Assembly (NCBI RefSeq): GCF_000234665.1
Contig: NC_018311.1
Location: 62,001 to 126,000, forward strand
Direction: 5' to 3'
Length of the DNA: 64,000 nucleotides
Origin: Leishmania mexicana MHOM/GT/2001/U1103
Taxonomy: Eukaryota > Euglenozoa > Kinetoplastea > Trypanosomatida > Trypanosomatidae
Part shown: piece after piece, positions 1 through 11,000 of the stretch
Numbering within the stretch: the stretch's first letter is position 1
Layout of the letters: each line of letters begins with the position of its first letter
Made by a program: the position numbers and the translations under genes
The notes under the pieces: model-generated
Told to the model about the DNA's origin: nothing
What the model saw: the letters and a program-made list of their open reading frames with translations, nothing else
The model's database searches: none

Positions 1-866
1 GTTAGTCGGGGTGGCAAGGAGGTCGCGGAGGACTTAGGCGGCATCCCGGCAGGGCGCAGTGAAGACGGCGACGCTTGGCGGAGCTCCTCAGCGCGGTCGA
101 GGGCGCTTCGCGCCACCTCCAGCGCCGCCTTGGCAGTCACGCGCTGCGCGGGGTCGAGCACGAGCATGGAGTGAATGATCGACTTCACCTCCTGCGCCAC
201 GTGCGCCGGGAGAGGGGTGATGTGGCCCCACGTGATCTGCTGCACCAGGTGCGCGAAGCTCGGGGCCGAGAATGGCTTGCGCAGCGTTGCCATCTCGTAG
301 AAAACACAGCCCATCGACCACACGTCGGCGGCGTAGCTGTAGCTCGTGCCCAGCAGCACCTCCGGCGAGATCCACATCGGCGATCCAATAAACGTGGAGG
401 TGACGTTGGAGGTGATGAGGGTCTTGGCAGAGCCGAAGTCGCCTAGGTACAGCATCTTCGTGTCCTCCGAGACGAGGATGTTGCTCGGCTTGATGTCGCG
501 GTGGATGACGTGGTGATCGTGGCAGTACACAAGGGTCTCCAGCAGCTGCACGAACCACAGCAGCAGTGTGTGGGTCGTCGGCATCCTGTGGCTCTGCGTG
601 AGGTAGTGGAAGAGTCCGTCGAGGTCGCCACCGGACTCGTACGACATGACGACGAACAGGCTACCGTTATATACAAAGGACTCGAGGAAGCGAATAATGT
701 GCGGGTGCCGCAGCCGCAGCGACGCGTTGAGCTCCTCGATTCCTTGAGTGCCGTCCGCCAGCCGCTTGATGACGACAAGCCGGTCCGGCTGCTGCCGGTC
801 ACGCGCGAGGAAGGCGCCGTTGGTGCCACCGAGGTCCCTGACCTTGGTGTAGTGTTCCATGCCCAT
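1..866 (-). CDS. NEK-like serine/threonine protein kinase, 3' end cut by window
   Basis: This is a protein kinase reading leftwards off the window; 288 codons are visible with no stop. The start at 866 (Met-Gly-Met) is the first ATG after an in-frame stop at 900-902; the second Met at 860 is equally possible. Visible kinase marks are the VVIK lysine at residue 34, an alpha-C Glu near 45, HRDIKPSN at 122-129, DFG at 143-145, SPE (for APE) at 167-169 and DVWSMG at 181-186. The glycine loop (LGGTNGAF) is irregular. The compact N-terminal domain and the motif style resemble NIMA-related (NEK) kinases, which in trypanosomatids are an expanded family tied to cell cycle, basal body and flagellum. 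The domain ends near residue 263; a Ser/Pro-rich tail follows and runs out of view. Kinase identity is secure, the NEK subgroup is likely, and the substrate is unknown. Confidence 0.85.
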   Translation of the reverse strand, partial: MGMEHYTKVRDLGGTNGAFLARDRQQPDRLVVIKRLADGTQGIEELNASLRLRHPHIIRFLESFVYNGSLFVVMSYESGGDLDGLFHYLTQSHRMPTTHTLLLWFVQLLETLVYCHDHHVIHRDIKPSNILVSEDTKMLYLGDFGSAKTLITSNVTSTFIGSPMWISPEVLLGTSYSYAADVWSMGCVFYEMATLRKPFSAPSFAHLVQQITWGHITPLPAHVAQEVKSIIHSMLVLDPAQRVTAKAALEVARSALDRAEELRQASPSSLRPAGMPPKSSATSLPPRL

Positions 867-926
867 CCTGCTGACAGTGCGTTCGACTGGTATAAGACGT
901 CAGGATGGAGATGCGCTATTTTCTGC

Positions 927-958
927 CTGGCGGGTGTGGGGAGGGGTGGGAGGGTCAA
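927..958 (-). promoter_or_regulatory. Predicted spliced-leader acceptor of the left-edge kinase
   Basis: Read on the minus strand, a pyrimidine tract at about 958-935 (C-rich with T) is followed by the first AG at 928-927. That gives a 5' leader of about 61 bases to the ATG at 866. In trypanosomatids such tracts direct trans-splicing of the spliced leader. Prediction only. Confidence 0.45.
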
Positions 959-3479
959 CACCACCGGCGGCCACGCAAGCGCGCGCGGGGTGGTGGGGGT
1001 GTGGTGGTGGCGCACGCAGGCGGCGAAGATGCAAGGGAAGAGAAAGAGGGCGCGCGGCAGCAGTGAGAGAGATCAAGGACGGAGGACCAAGCACGCACGC
1101 AGTGAAGCACCGATGTTGACAAGGTCAGTGAGTGCAAGCACGACCGGTGCCGGCGGTCACGGCAGCGCCGCGGCGGTTGGCGGGTATCACCGGAAAGCAT
1201 ACGCAATGGAATGGAAAGTAGAGGAGAGGGAGAGAGACGTCGAGGTCATTGAACGGGTCAGCACAGCCGGGTCGACCTCCGGGGGCGCTCCTGCAGATGA
1301 AGGCGGCAGGTCGGTTCAACGGTGCCACCCACGCAGCCAGGCGCGTGTCTATCTGGTGCCGCCTTGGTGATGGGGGGGAGGGGAATTCGGGCGCGACTCG
1401 TGGGCCGTGGAGAACTGCCTTGCAGCGTGCGTGGCACGCGGATGGGTATGCGGCCCCTCACGTGCGTGCGTGCCTCGTGAGAGGCGAGGCCGGGGTGGGG
1501 GAGGTGTACGCTTTCCACCTCAGCGGGGCACGGACGCAAACAGCTGCGGGCACAGCGAGGTGACCTCGTCGTCGTCGTCGAGCATGCCAACACACGTCGA
1601 AACGGGAGCTCGGAGGGAACACGTCGCGGAAGAGCAAGACAGCGGCTGGAGTAAGCGCTGCCGAGTGCGCTGCAGGGAATATAGGGAGGGAGAGAGAGCC
1701 TCGAGTTACCATACACGACCCTTCTCAGCCATGCATGCGCAGGGGCGCCGCTCGTACAGACTGGAGAAGAAACGGGGCAGCAGCTGCCGGCCCCCCTTCC
1801 CACCCCTCCCGCTGCCTCGCCGGATAGCCGTGATAGGGACGGAGAAGGCGCGGTGGTGATGCGGGGGTGGCATGCGGGTCCGCCTCCGCCACACCGAGAA
1901 GGCGCGCACTCGCCGCACAGGGTCGTTGAAACAAAGAGGGCGACAAGAGCGACGAGCACGCCGGACACGGCATCCGCGCGCCTGCGCAGTATCGAGCCCA
2001 CATGCGCCCACCCCATCACCTTGTCCCGTTGGACCGCACCACCACGTTGCAGTAGGCCGCCAACGTCTGGCGTCACACGTGAACGTCGACGGAGTTGGGA
2101 CCCTCCACGCTGGCGCCGTCGAGCGTTCCAAAACACGTCTTCAAAGCGCATAGCACGGGTGGCGACGGAAGGTGCGTCCACTGCTCCGCGGGTGCCGGAC
2201 GATGACGGAGCTCGGCCCTAGGGCCGACGCTGTGACCACCTCCGCTGCTATTCCACACCTGCACACGGCGCCGCGCCTGGTCCAGGAAGACGACGACGAC
2301 GTACCACCACGCAGGAGTGCAGCCCCCCCCCCGCACAACGCATGATGGTGCTGCAACGGCGCCGCATCACCGTCCTCCGCAGCTGCTTGGGAAAAAGAGG
2401 TTTTCTCTCCGGTGGCATGCCCAACGATGCCTTCGACGATGGCTGCACCAGGTGGGTGCGCCACTGGACCCCGTGGCGAGCTCTCCGTTGGTGACCCCGC
2501 TGCATTAGAAGGCGCGATCCTGCGCAGGAGAAAAGACGCCACGCCACGCCACGCCCCCCCCCCTTCCTCTGAGGTCGTCCTCGGCATCGTAGCTGGGGTG
2601 CAACGTATTGCGCGGTCGGCAGCCCGCGAACGCGCCGTCGAAGTCTTCTGCAGGCGTTGACAGGATGACGCCGTCTCGCTGCCCAAGACGTGGAAAACGG
2701 CACGTGCCAGCTTGCTGGCGACAACCCAGCGTCCCTCCGCATCTCGCACAGTGAACCGCTCAACCGGTGAGGGTGTCGCTGCCGCCGCGGGAGGCCCTCT
2801 GCTCCGCTACTACCGTAGCCGAAGCCCACCGCAACCTTGCTGTCCCTCTGCGCTCGGCGGCCGCGACACATGTAAAACCTGAAGCAAATCTCTCTGGGCA
2901 GGTGCCGCAGTTAACGGAGGTCGCGGTGGTGGGGCAGCGGCGGCACGGTGTACAAAGAGCTGGGTCAAGTAATACGCGTGAGTGCAGCGCGTTCCGCTCC
3001 CGACGCGTGGCAAAGTACGCGCAGATCTCGAGACTGGCAAGACGTCGACGCAGCCTCTCCGGTGCACACAGGTATGAGCTCCGCCGCAGCACGTCGTGCG
3101 TGCCATCCAACGTGAGCGGCGTTGACGGAGACGCTGCAGCGCCCATTAAACCGTCGCCCCTCTGCACCTCGCTTGGGGCGCACGTGGGAAGCACTCAGCG
3201 CAGCCGACTGTGGGACGGTGGGAGGGGAGGTCGCCAACGTCGGTGGTGTTACACGTGTTCGAACTCCCCCTGCCGCGGAGGAGCCGCTCAGCTGCAGGGA
3301 GGTCATCACCGCTCGCCATTCCTTCGGAGTCGGCTGCCTTCCCGCCATCCGCGGCAGGGCCTCCTCGAGGGGACCTCACCAAGCGAGGCGGGGATGCCAC
3401 CGACCCATGCACTGCCACCCAACGGGCCATCAACCGTACCCCCCGCTACTGCAGGTAACGCGCTGCCACCACCCCGCCG

Positions 3480-3700
3480 TGTCACAGCCTCTGGTGCTGT
3501 CAGCACCTGCCGCACTGATTCGCCAAAGCGAGCGCAGCTCAGGAGGTGGTGAGGAGTGTCAACGACAACCCTTCCAGACTCCCTCATCCAAGTCGGCAGC
3601 GTGTCGTCGCCGCACCTTTCACGGAGAAGGTGCAGCTGTGCGGATCCCGACGGAGCGCCGACATGCCAGTCTACGCGATGATGACAAGGATGTGCGCGTG
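3480..3700 (-). mobile_element. Relic of a non-LTR retroelement 3' coding end (DIRE/ingi-like)
   Basis: In the minus frame of the open stretch 4160-3306, the translation around 3630-3490 shows a layout typical of the segment after RNase H in ingi/L1Tc-type retrotransposons. A leucine-rich LHLLRERCG run is followed by TLPTW and, after a short gap, DTPHHLLSC and then ARFGESV. The family pattern is LhxLR, then TL..W, then a Cys pair, then E/D-T-xxHLLxCP. One Cys of the first pair appears lost and there is no upstream RT or endonuclease, so it is dead. Leishmania genomes carry such degenerate ingi-related elements (DIREs) and their short SIDER derivatives. The similarity was judged by eye. Confidence 0.5.
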
Positions 3701-4119
3701 TCGGTGCGAATTCGTTGCTCTTCGGCCGCCCGCCGCGTCCGGTGAGAGAAGCGTGGCGGGGAGACGCCAGTGCACGGCGACACATGTGTCCCAGGATGAG
3801 GGGAGGGGAGGGGACACACGGAGACACGGTACATGAGGACGGTGGAGCAGCAGGGCTGCCGCCATCACAGCACGCACGCACGCACGCACAGACGGACGCG
3901 CGTGTATGTGTTGAGAGAAGGTCGGAGAAGGGGTGCTGCCGGGAAGGTGCTTCACCGGATGCAGGCGGCGGGGGTGCGTCTGTGCCCTCCTTCTCCGTGA
4001 AAGGTGTGCGCGTGTGCAGGCACGGGGAGAGAGGGAGGGGGGCGGAGAAGCCCGAGACCCGCGGGGCGGCAGTGGATGGGAAAGTGGCAAAGGGCGGAGA
4101 AGGCAGCCACACATGTAGG

Positions 4120-7100
4120 TCATGCACCTTGCCTCCCATCCCAACTCGGTCGATCCTCAAACAACACCTCTAGCCGTCGGTCGAGCACCGCCAGCTCCTC
4201 AACCGACGGCAGCGCCGACCACTGCTGCCGGTCTGGCACGAGTCGGCGCACCACCGCGGCGTCCCGCTGCAGCAGCGCGCAGGTGCGGTAGTATGAGTAC
4301 ACCGCTCGCAGCGTGGTGGCGTCGAAGACGTGGGTGAGCGCGGCGGAAAGGCGGTCGCGGCGCTCGAGGTAGGGGCGCCACCGGCGCAGCTCCATTGCGG
4401 TAGTTAGTGAAGACGACCGACCGCCACCTGTCGAGAGCGCTATCAGGGGAGCAGCAGGGTCAGCAAACTGCATCGAAACCGCCGAAGAGAAGGGGACGCC
4501 GCGTTTGGTGGTGGGTGGCGTCCTGTCCTTCGACTCTCTCGGAAATAGCCGGGAACGACGGCGTGCCTCTTCGCTCACCACTTCCTGCGCCAGTGCGGCG
4601 GACTCACGCAGCTGTCGGATGCGCGGCGGCATTGGACGGCCCACCGGCAGCTGCCCCAAGTGCAAGATGCCCATCAGCTTCTCAGCGTCGTCGGGGTCGA
4701 GCTGGTGCTGCTCATACCCGCTGCGTTGCTGATCAATCTGCTGCACCATGCGCGCGTACACCTCCTCGGGCGACATGGTAGACTGGGCGCCACCGGACCT
4801 GCCAGGGGGCCCCTCCTCGCCGTCCACGGTCGCCTCGAGCACGCTTAAGACGTGCGGCATGCTGCGGAGGAGGGCAGAGCCGTGCCGCTCATGCAGAGCC
4901 TCTATGTCTCTCAGCAGGCGCTGGTGCCGCAAGCGCTGCTGCACGCGCTGGCGCAGGTCCACCACATTCTGGGCGATCTCGTCGAGGGAGGCGAAGCGCA
5001 TGTCGGTGACGTTCCCGTAGGCTTCAAAGAACAGCGCATCCTCATCAATGGAGCCGCATCGAGTGCTGCCACGCGTGTGCAACAGCGACGGCGATGTGGG
5101 GAGGTCTGGCTTCAGCGGAAAGTACGACGACGGCACTGGTGGTGTGGTCGATGGGACCTCAGCAGCGGCATCGATCGTCGGCGACGCCGCTCCAGTCAAC
5201 GGCTTATGCTCCGGCTGAGTCGTGTCGTCGTGGTGCGACGACTCACCCTTCTGAGGAGCGGTGGGCTTGCGCTGCCCCGCCTGCTGGTACCGGCGTTTCC
5301 TCGCCGCAGCGCTCACCATCGGGGAGTTCTCGCTGCGAGCCACATCAACCGCCTGCGGCAGCGAACCGACGCGAGCGCCACCCTTGCCGATGTGGTGTCC
5401 GGTGACAGCCAAGTCTTCACCTTGGACCGGATGCGGCGGTGGCGACACCGACGGACGGCGCGATGGCCTTGGAGGACGGCCGTTCAGCGCCTTCCTCGCC
5501 GCCGATTCGGCGCATGACGGTCCCGCCCCTCCAGCAGCAGCAGTGGCGGCTATCTCAGGTGCGACGTCGTAGACCATGTAGGGACGCATGCTGTCCGAGG
5601 GTCCCATGTTCAGAATACCCTCCGCCAGGGAGGGTATGCTCAGCAACTCGCTGCTGCTGCGGCCAGCCGCGCCGGCGAGACATTCACCAGTGGCACCAAA
5701 GAAGAAGGTGCCGTCGTGGGCGCCACCGCCGCCTTGGCTGGCGCCGCTGATGCCGGCCAAAGAGATACTGCACGTCAGCCCAGATGGCTGCGCTGTCTGA
5801 AGAGCCATGCGCGCTGCCTCGACAGCTCGCCGCTCCACCCTCTCGCGCTCCTCGGCCGGCGCGCAGGCAGGGCTTAGCAGCTGGCGCTTCAGCTCGCTGT
5901 AGTGCACTGACTTGCTGCGCGGGTTGTCAGGGTGGCGTGCGTTCCACGCTGCGATGTTTGCCTGCCACGCTTGCAGCTGTCGCATCAGTGCAGTCTCGCC
6001 AGGTGAAGTGGGGACGTCGAGAGGGGTGCGCAGACTGCGCCACAGGTCTACGTAGGCACGTACGCAGGGCACCGTCAGCACCTCCTCGCACGAGGGGCGC
6101 TGACTAGCGTCGAGGCAGAGCATGTGGTTGATCAAGTCCGCGATCGGACGAGGGTAGTGCGCGGGGAGCGGCTCGCGCTGCCCTCGCAAGACGCGCATCA
6201 CCAACGGCGCAAGATCGCGCGACTCGAAGGGGTGGCGGAGGGCCAGCAACTCGTAGAGAACGCAGCCCAGCGACCACACATCTGACTTGGGGCTGGCCGC
6301 CCCACCCTGGAGCACCTCTGGCGCCATGTAGAGTGGCGTGCCCTTCATGACTGCCTCCACACCGCCGTTCAGCAGCCTCTGCAGCGAACACGATGAGGCC
6401 GCGTTGCTGCTCGCGCCTGTCTGTCGCGCGTGCGACAGCGGCTGGTACGGGCTCGAGTTCGGGGAGCAGAGCTGCGACTCCGCGCCCCATTGGCCCGAGG
6501 ACCATGCCGTCTGTTGGTAAAGTAGCGGAGACAGGACTAGTGGCCCAGCCCCTGCTCCGCCGGGCGTGGGCGGACGGAGACAGCCCGAGATGGAGAGCGA
6601 CCGCATTGCGTCGTCACCGTGGTTCATCCGCGCCGGTGACGGCGAGCCCACAGCAGTCGCGGCCACTATCGCTGGCACAGATGTGAGGGACGAGCCGTCG
6701 CTGCCGTGAAGACCGCTCATCGTTGCTGCGGCGACCCACGTGTGATTGGCCAGGTCCGCGCCGAGACGCTCGGAGATGCCAAAGTCGCCGAGCACTACGG
6801 ACATGTCCTTGGACCGCAGGAACACGTTATGTATCTTGATATCACGGTGGACGACGTTGTGGGCGTGCAGGTACTGAGCTCCGAGCACCAGCTGCACGAA
6901 CCACAGCATGACCTGGTCAAGCTCAAAGTACATGTCCAGGTCGCGCTGTGCCGCCATGTGGGTGTCCATGTCGCCACCGTCGTAATAATCCATGACAAGG
7001 CACAGGTCGTGCTCGTTGTATAGAAAGGCATCCCGTTGCGAAACCACGCAGGGGTGATGCAGGTCGCGCATGAGGATGATCTCCTGCGCAGCGTCGCGAC

Positions 7101-7305
7101 GCTGCAGCGCCGTCAAGCCGAGCAGCGGAATGCGCTTCATGACGAAGACCTGATGGTCTGTAGCTCGGCGGACTTTGAAGACGACGCCGAAGGAGCCCGT
7201 CGCCATCTTCTCGACGATTTCGTATTCGGAGGTGATCATAGGCTCTCTGGCCCGGGGCGACGACTGCCTCGACCGCTGGCGCTGCGCCACTGGCTGAGGC
7301 GGCAT
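4120..7305 (-). CDS. NEK-like protein kinase with a ~140-residue activation-loop insert
   Basis: This 1061-aa protein has an N-terminal kinase domain at about residues 27-425. Motifs: loop ATGSFGVV at 35-42 (first Gly replaced by Ala), VMK lysine 57, HRDIKIHN at 153-160, DFG at 174-176, KGTPLYMAPE at 321-330 and SDVWSLGCVLYELL from 341. Between DFG and APE lies a Ser/Pro/Ala-rich insert of about 140 residues; the usual distance is 20-30. The tail of more than 600 residues is low-complexity until two probable coiled or helical parts, one starting at RFASLDEIAQNVV and one at the C-terminus. The motifs match NIMA-related kinases (LxxGSFG, HRDIKxxN, GTPxYMAPE). The start at 7305 is the first Met of the frame and lies 26 residues before the kinase fold. 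The left neighbour is also NEK-like, but the tails differ, so a recent tandem duplication is unlikely. Confidence 0.88.
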   Translation of the reverse strand: MPPQPVAQRQRSRQSSPRAREPMITSEYEIVEKMATGSFGVVFKVRRATDHQVFVMKRIPLLGLTALQRRDAAQEIILMRDLHHPCVVSQRDAFLYNEHDLCLVMDYYDGGDMDTHMAAQRDLDMYFELDQVMLWFVQLVLGAQYLHAHNVVHRDIKIHNVFLRSKDMSVVLGDFGISERLGADLANHTWVAAATMSGLHGSDGSSLTSVPAIVAATAVGSPSPARMNHGDDAMRSLSISGCLRPPTPGGAGAGPLVLSPLLYQQTAWSSGQWGAESQLCSPNSSPYQPLSHARQTGASSNAASSCSLQRLLNGGVEAVMKGTPLYMAPEVLQGGAASPKSDVWSLGCVLYELLALRHPFESRDLAPLVMRVLRGQREPLPAHYPRPIADLINHMLCLDASQRPSCEEVLTVPCVRAYVDLWRSLRTPLDVPTSPGETALMRQLQAWQANIAAWNARHPDNPRSKSVHYSELKRQLLSPACAPAEERERVERRAVEAARMALQTAQPSGLTCSISLAGISGASQGGGGAHDGTFFFGATGECLAGAAGRSSSELLSIPSLAEGILNMGPSDSMRPYMVYDVAPEIAATAAAGGAGPSCAESAARKALNGRPPRPSRRPSVSPPPHPVQGEDLAVTGHHIGKGGARVGSLPQAVDVARSENSPMVSAAARKRRYQQAGQRKPTAPQKGESSHHDDTTQPEHKPLTGAASPTIDAAAEVPSTTPPVPSSYFPLKPDLPTSPSLLHTRGSTRCGSIDEDALFFEAYGNVTDMRFASLDEIAQNVVDLRQRVQQRLRHQRLLRDIEALHERHGSALLRSMPHVLSVLEATVDGEEGPPGRSGGAQSTMSPEEVYARMVQQIDQQRSGYEQHQLDPDDAEKLMGILHLGQLPVGRPMPPRIRQLRESAALAQEVVSEEARRRSRLFPRESKDRTPPTTKRGVPFSSAVSMQFADPAAPLIALSTGGGRSSSLTTAMELRRWRPYLERRDRLSAALTHVFDATTLRAVYSYYRTCALLQRDAAVVRRLVPDRQQWSALPSVEELAVLDRRLEVLFEDRPSWDGRQGA

Positions 7306-8067
7306 CGTGACGTAGAGAAGAAAGCACTCTAATCGGCGACAGGTGTATCAGTGTGCTACAACGGCGCAGCGGAGATTGTTGGCGGGCGGGTGGGACAGGC
7401 GGCGCACACGCAACACCTGCTCATCAAATCGGCGCCCCGCCCCAGTACGCGCCCACAAGAGAGCGACGATGACGACGATGCTGGCAACGACGCGACCGGT
7501 GGCACGAGGCTGTATGTCCCTTCACGTGCACGCACGCACGCAGGCCTCTCCCATTCTTTGGTCTCTGTATGTGAGCCGAGCCCGCGCTCCACCGCCTTGA
7601 TGGGGGTGAACGATGGCGAGCAGGAGAGGAGAGGGGCGGCAGCGGGTGGATGGTGCGCTGTTGTGATGGCTGCGTGAGGGCGAGTAGCGCGAGAATCGGG
7701 AGGGAGGGGGGGAGGTGCTTGGAGATGTGCGCAGGCCTAGCGGCGAGTGGAGCTGAGCACGGCGCGGATGCCAGATAGTGAGATGTGGCAGATGGGCGTC
7801 GGTGATACACCATAGAAAGGTGGTGGTGGTGGAGAGAAGCGCCGACATCGACAAAGGACGGGAGCGACGGCTCATCAGACACGAGCAGGAAGAGGGGGAC
7901 AGGGAACGCGCCCGCAGGGGGAGGGGGGCACGTCAGCATCCGTCAACGTGTGCCTGCGTAGGGGCGAGTGGGGAGAAGCACGTTTCACGTACAAGTGAAG
8001 CAGTAGCAGCAGCAGAGAGAATCGAAAACATCGAAGAAGTGATGGCGGAGGGCGGACGGGCAGAGGC
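7306..8067. other. Intergenic, 762 bases
   Basis: This holds the 3' UTR of the 2103-aa gene and the 5' leader of the NEK-like kinase. Plus-strand purine runs at about 7615-7650 and 7700-7715 read as pyrimidine tracts on the coding strand and could serve polyadenylation/trans-splicing. A shorter tract (CTTTCTTCTCT) lies at about 7311-7321, close to the ATG. No gene seen. Confidence 0.4.
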
Positions 8068-11000
8068 TCACGTGCATGTGCCATGTGGCTCGCCGTAAGG
8101 CAGCACGTATGCGTTCAGCGCTCCGCAGGTCTCCTCCTTGCGCTGGCGCAGCATCGCGGCAAGGTACGTGTGGTGCACCTCCGCATCCGCTATGCAGCCG
8201 TCGAGCGGCGCGCACTGCAGTAGGCATTTGCCGGGGAAGAGAGGACCGTAGGGCCGACGCAGCTGTCGCAGGTGGGCATGGTGCAGGAGCTGCACCCACG
8301 CCTCCGACTCCTCACGCCGCGCCAGGAAGCAGCGCAACGATGACGGGTGAGCATCTTCGCCAATGTCATCGTCCTCGTCAACACCGTCGAGGGTCGCCGT
8401 CGTCGCCATCGCGCGTGATCCGTCGAGTGGGGGTTCCAGACGCCGACTTGCTCGAGATCGCGGCGGCGGCTGTCGTGCCCTCACGGTGAGGGCGAAGTGT
8501 TGCCGCTGCCCGGCCCACCAGTGAGGAAGCAACCACGTCTGCAACGACTGCGTCTCCTCCGCCAATGAGCAGACATGACGCGTGTAGCGGCACCGGCGCA
8601 GCGGAACAACCCGCTCCCCGATGTCCTCCTCGTCCTCGCGCTGCTGCTGGGCAGCCGGTGCTGCTGCCCCCACCATCCCTGAGTGAGGCGAGAGCTGCCG
8701 CAGCGATGGCGCGCACAGCGGCTCGGCCGTGCAGTAGCCGGGGGAACTGTTCGAAGAAGAAAGCGAATGGCAAGAGGAGGGGCGGTGGCGGTATAGCCCC
8801 GTCGTCGCTGCTGCTGAGCAGGTAGCGAGAGCATCACACGATAGAAGTTGCGCCGCATATTGTCGCAGTCGCGCAACGAAGCGCGCAGCGGCGCTGCCGC
8901 CATCAAGCGTGCCCTCCTGCGCTGCACCGTGTGTGCGGGCGTCAAAGTAGTTGGGCAGCCACCATGACGACAGGGGAGGCGGCCGCAGCATCAGCGCCCG
9001 CGGAAGGCTTACGCCGCCTGCGTCGAGAAGACCAAAAATCTGTGCCCTGCAGGTGCGGCCCACGGCCTGCGAGCGTGCCGATGCGCGAGCGGCAGCGCTG
9101 GTCGGGTTTTGCTGCGACGCCAAAGATGCGCCAGAGACAATCGTGGCACCCGTCGTCGAGCCTGCTCTCCACCACGCGGGACACAGCGGTGGCTGAGCCC
9201 CGCCCCCGTGGCGCAACTCGCCACGCTCCAGCGTGGGTGTTGCCGTCACACTGTGCTCTGGGGCGGGTGCGAGTCCCTCTCCTTGCGCCATGATCGCATG
9301 AATGAGGTTTTCATGTGACGCCAGACAGCAGCAGCACCACTGCGAGCTGCTGTGTCCATCGTGGAGCGCCACTGTTCCACCGTTTTGTTCCTCGGCCTCT
9401 CTCCATTCATCATCCTCGTCGCTCGTGTCGACATACCACCGCATCTCGTGCGCAGACACCTCCAGCGGTGAGGCACGGGGTTCGGTATCGACCCCGACAT
9501 CTAGGGAGTCGATGTAGGGCTGCTCAACGCGAGTTTGTGGCGCACACGCTGATCGGAGAGGAGCGTCATGCGCCGATGCGTCGGTGCCATCCTCCTCGAT
9601 CAATGCCGCATGCGTCGTCGCACCTCCCTGCGTAGCGCTCGAGAGACAGCCGTGCCACGTGCACGGCGAGTACGGAGCGACGTGCTCGGAGAGGATGTCG
9701 TACCATAAAGTATGGAAGACAAGCCAGCCGTCCCTGCGCATGCCATCACGGATGATGCAGTGCAGTCGCCGCTCACATGCGACGCAGCAACGACCGTTCG
9801 CTGGCGCTGACAGCACCGATGATACGCGTGGCACCGGGAGCGGTGCAGGCATGGGTGGGCAGCTGCCCTCATGTGCTGCCTTGCCGGAAGCGCACGTGCG
9901 TGAGACGGCGGAACTGCAGGCGTCAGTCGATGGCCGCACCTCCGCCACTTCTCCGGGGCTCCCCTCGCCGTGTCCACTCCGTCGCTGAAGTATGCGCACA
10001 CAGGCGGCGTACTGCGCGCGGACGAGAGCGTCACGCACGCACTGGGCCAACTCTGCCCTGTCGTTACGCTGGAGCTCATCTCGGTACAGCTGTGCACCGA
10101 CCGTGAAAAACCCGGCGGCGGTGCGGTCAGCACCACGTGACATGGCAGCTTCCTCGCCTTCCAGGCTTTCAGATGGGGACTGCGGCTGCGGCCGCATGGG
10201 GGAAGATGGTGGCGCCTCGTTAGCGAGCGTCAGCGCATACAACGCAAGACGCTGCGCCGCACGCCGTGCACGACGCTGCCTCCAGTGCTCAGCAGTCACG
10301 AGGGGACGCGCCCCTGCCGTCTCGATGGCGGGTGTCTGCCCTTGGTGAGCTGTGGAGGGAGGGGGTAGGGCACGCAGAGGACAGCCGTGCGTCACGGAAC
10401 CGGTAACCGACTTTTTCAAGCCGGAGGCGAAGAGATGTGCCGCTGTCTGCGCCGCAGCTGGTGGAGCCGTCGGGATCATCGGTGTGAATACCCCTTCAGT
10501 CACACGCAGATGTGGCTCACTGTTGCAGGCGCCAGGCAGGATAGCGCCGGCCAGCGCATCGGCGGCGTAGTTGCGCAAGGTCAGCTGTGCCCACCTCCAC
10601 ACGGTGACCGGCTTCATCGGTGCACCTCCGAGTCCGCGAAGGGGATTCACAGGAAGATGCACGCTCAAGGTAGTACGACCGCGGCAGCCTGTTGCCGCCG
10701 TCGTGGCCAACTCACCCGCAGGAGGCCGGAGAGCCGCATTAACGCACACAGCAGGGGTATCGATCGCTCCTTCCCCTGCACGCTCCCCGTGCACCGGTGC
10801 CATGGACGCAGTAGGTGACGCCAGCGCACAACGTGATCCCGTTGACTGAGCGTCCTGCAACAACGCCTGTCGGGTACATGGCCCCCAGCGAGTCGGTGGC
10901 TGCAACACTGGTGCGCGCGTCGTCGACGTTGTCGAGTCCGCCGACTCGTGAACGACAGCGGCGCATCGCCGCCACCGCTGCGATGCGGCGAGTGGGAGTT

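Larger units (their letters stand above)
867..4119. other. 3.25-kb intergenic region, mostly 3' UTR of the NEK-like kinase to its right
   Basis: No ORF here has the composition or motifs of a real gene. Candidates such as minus 1258-2181 and minus 2248-2871 are Arg/Pro/Ser-rich and switch sense between frames. The region contains a retroelement relic near 3480-3700 (listed separately) and purine-rich runs on the plus strand (for example 1680-1700 and 3795-3812). At minus 2765-2690 a short stretch beginning FTVRDAEGRWVV loosely resembles the linker before a reverse transcriptase, which would fit decayed retroelement DNA, but the match is too short to call. The region is unusually long for the window. 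Confidence 0.5.

Noticed and set aside
1258..2181. 307-codon minus ORF in the left spacer
   Set aside because: Arg/Ser/Pro-rich, no motif, and comparable open frames exist in the other two minus frames, as expected for GC-rich non-coding DNA.
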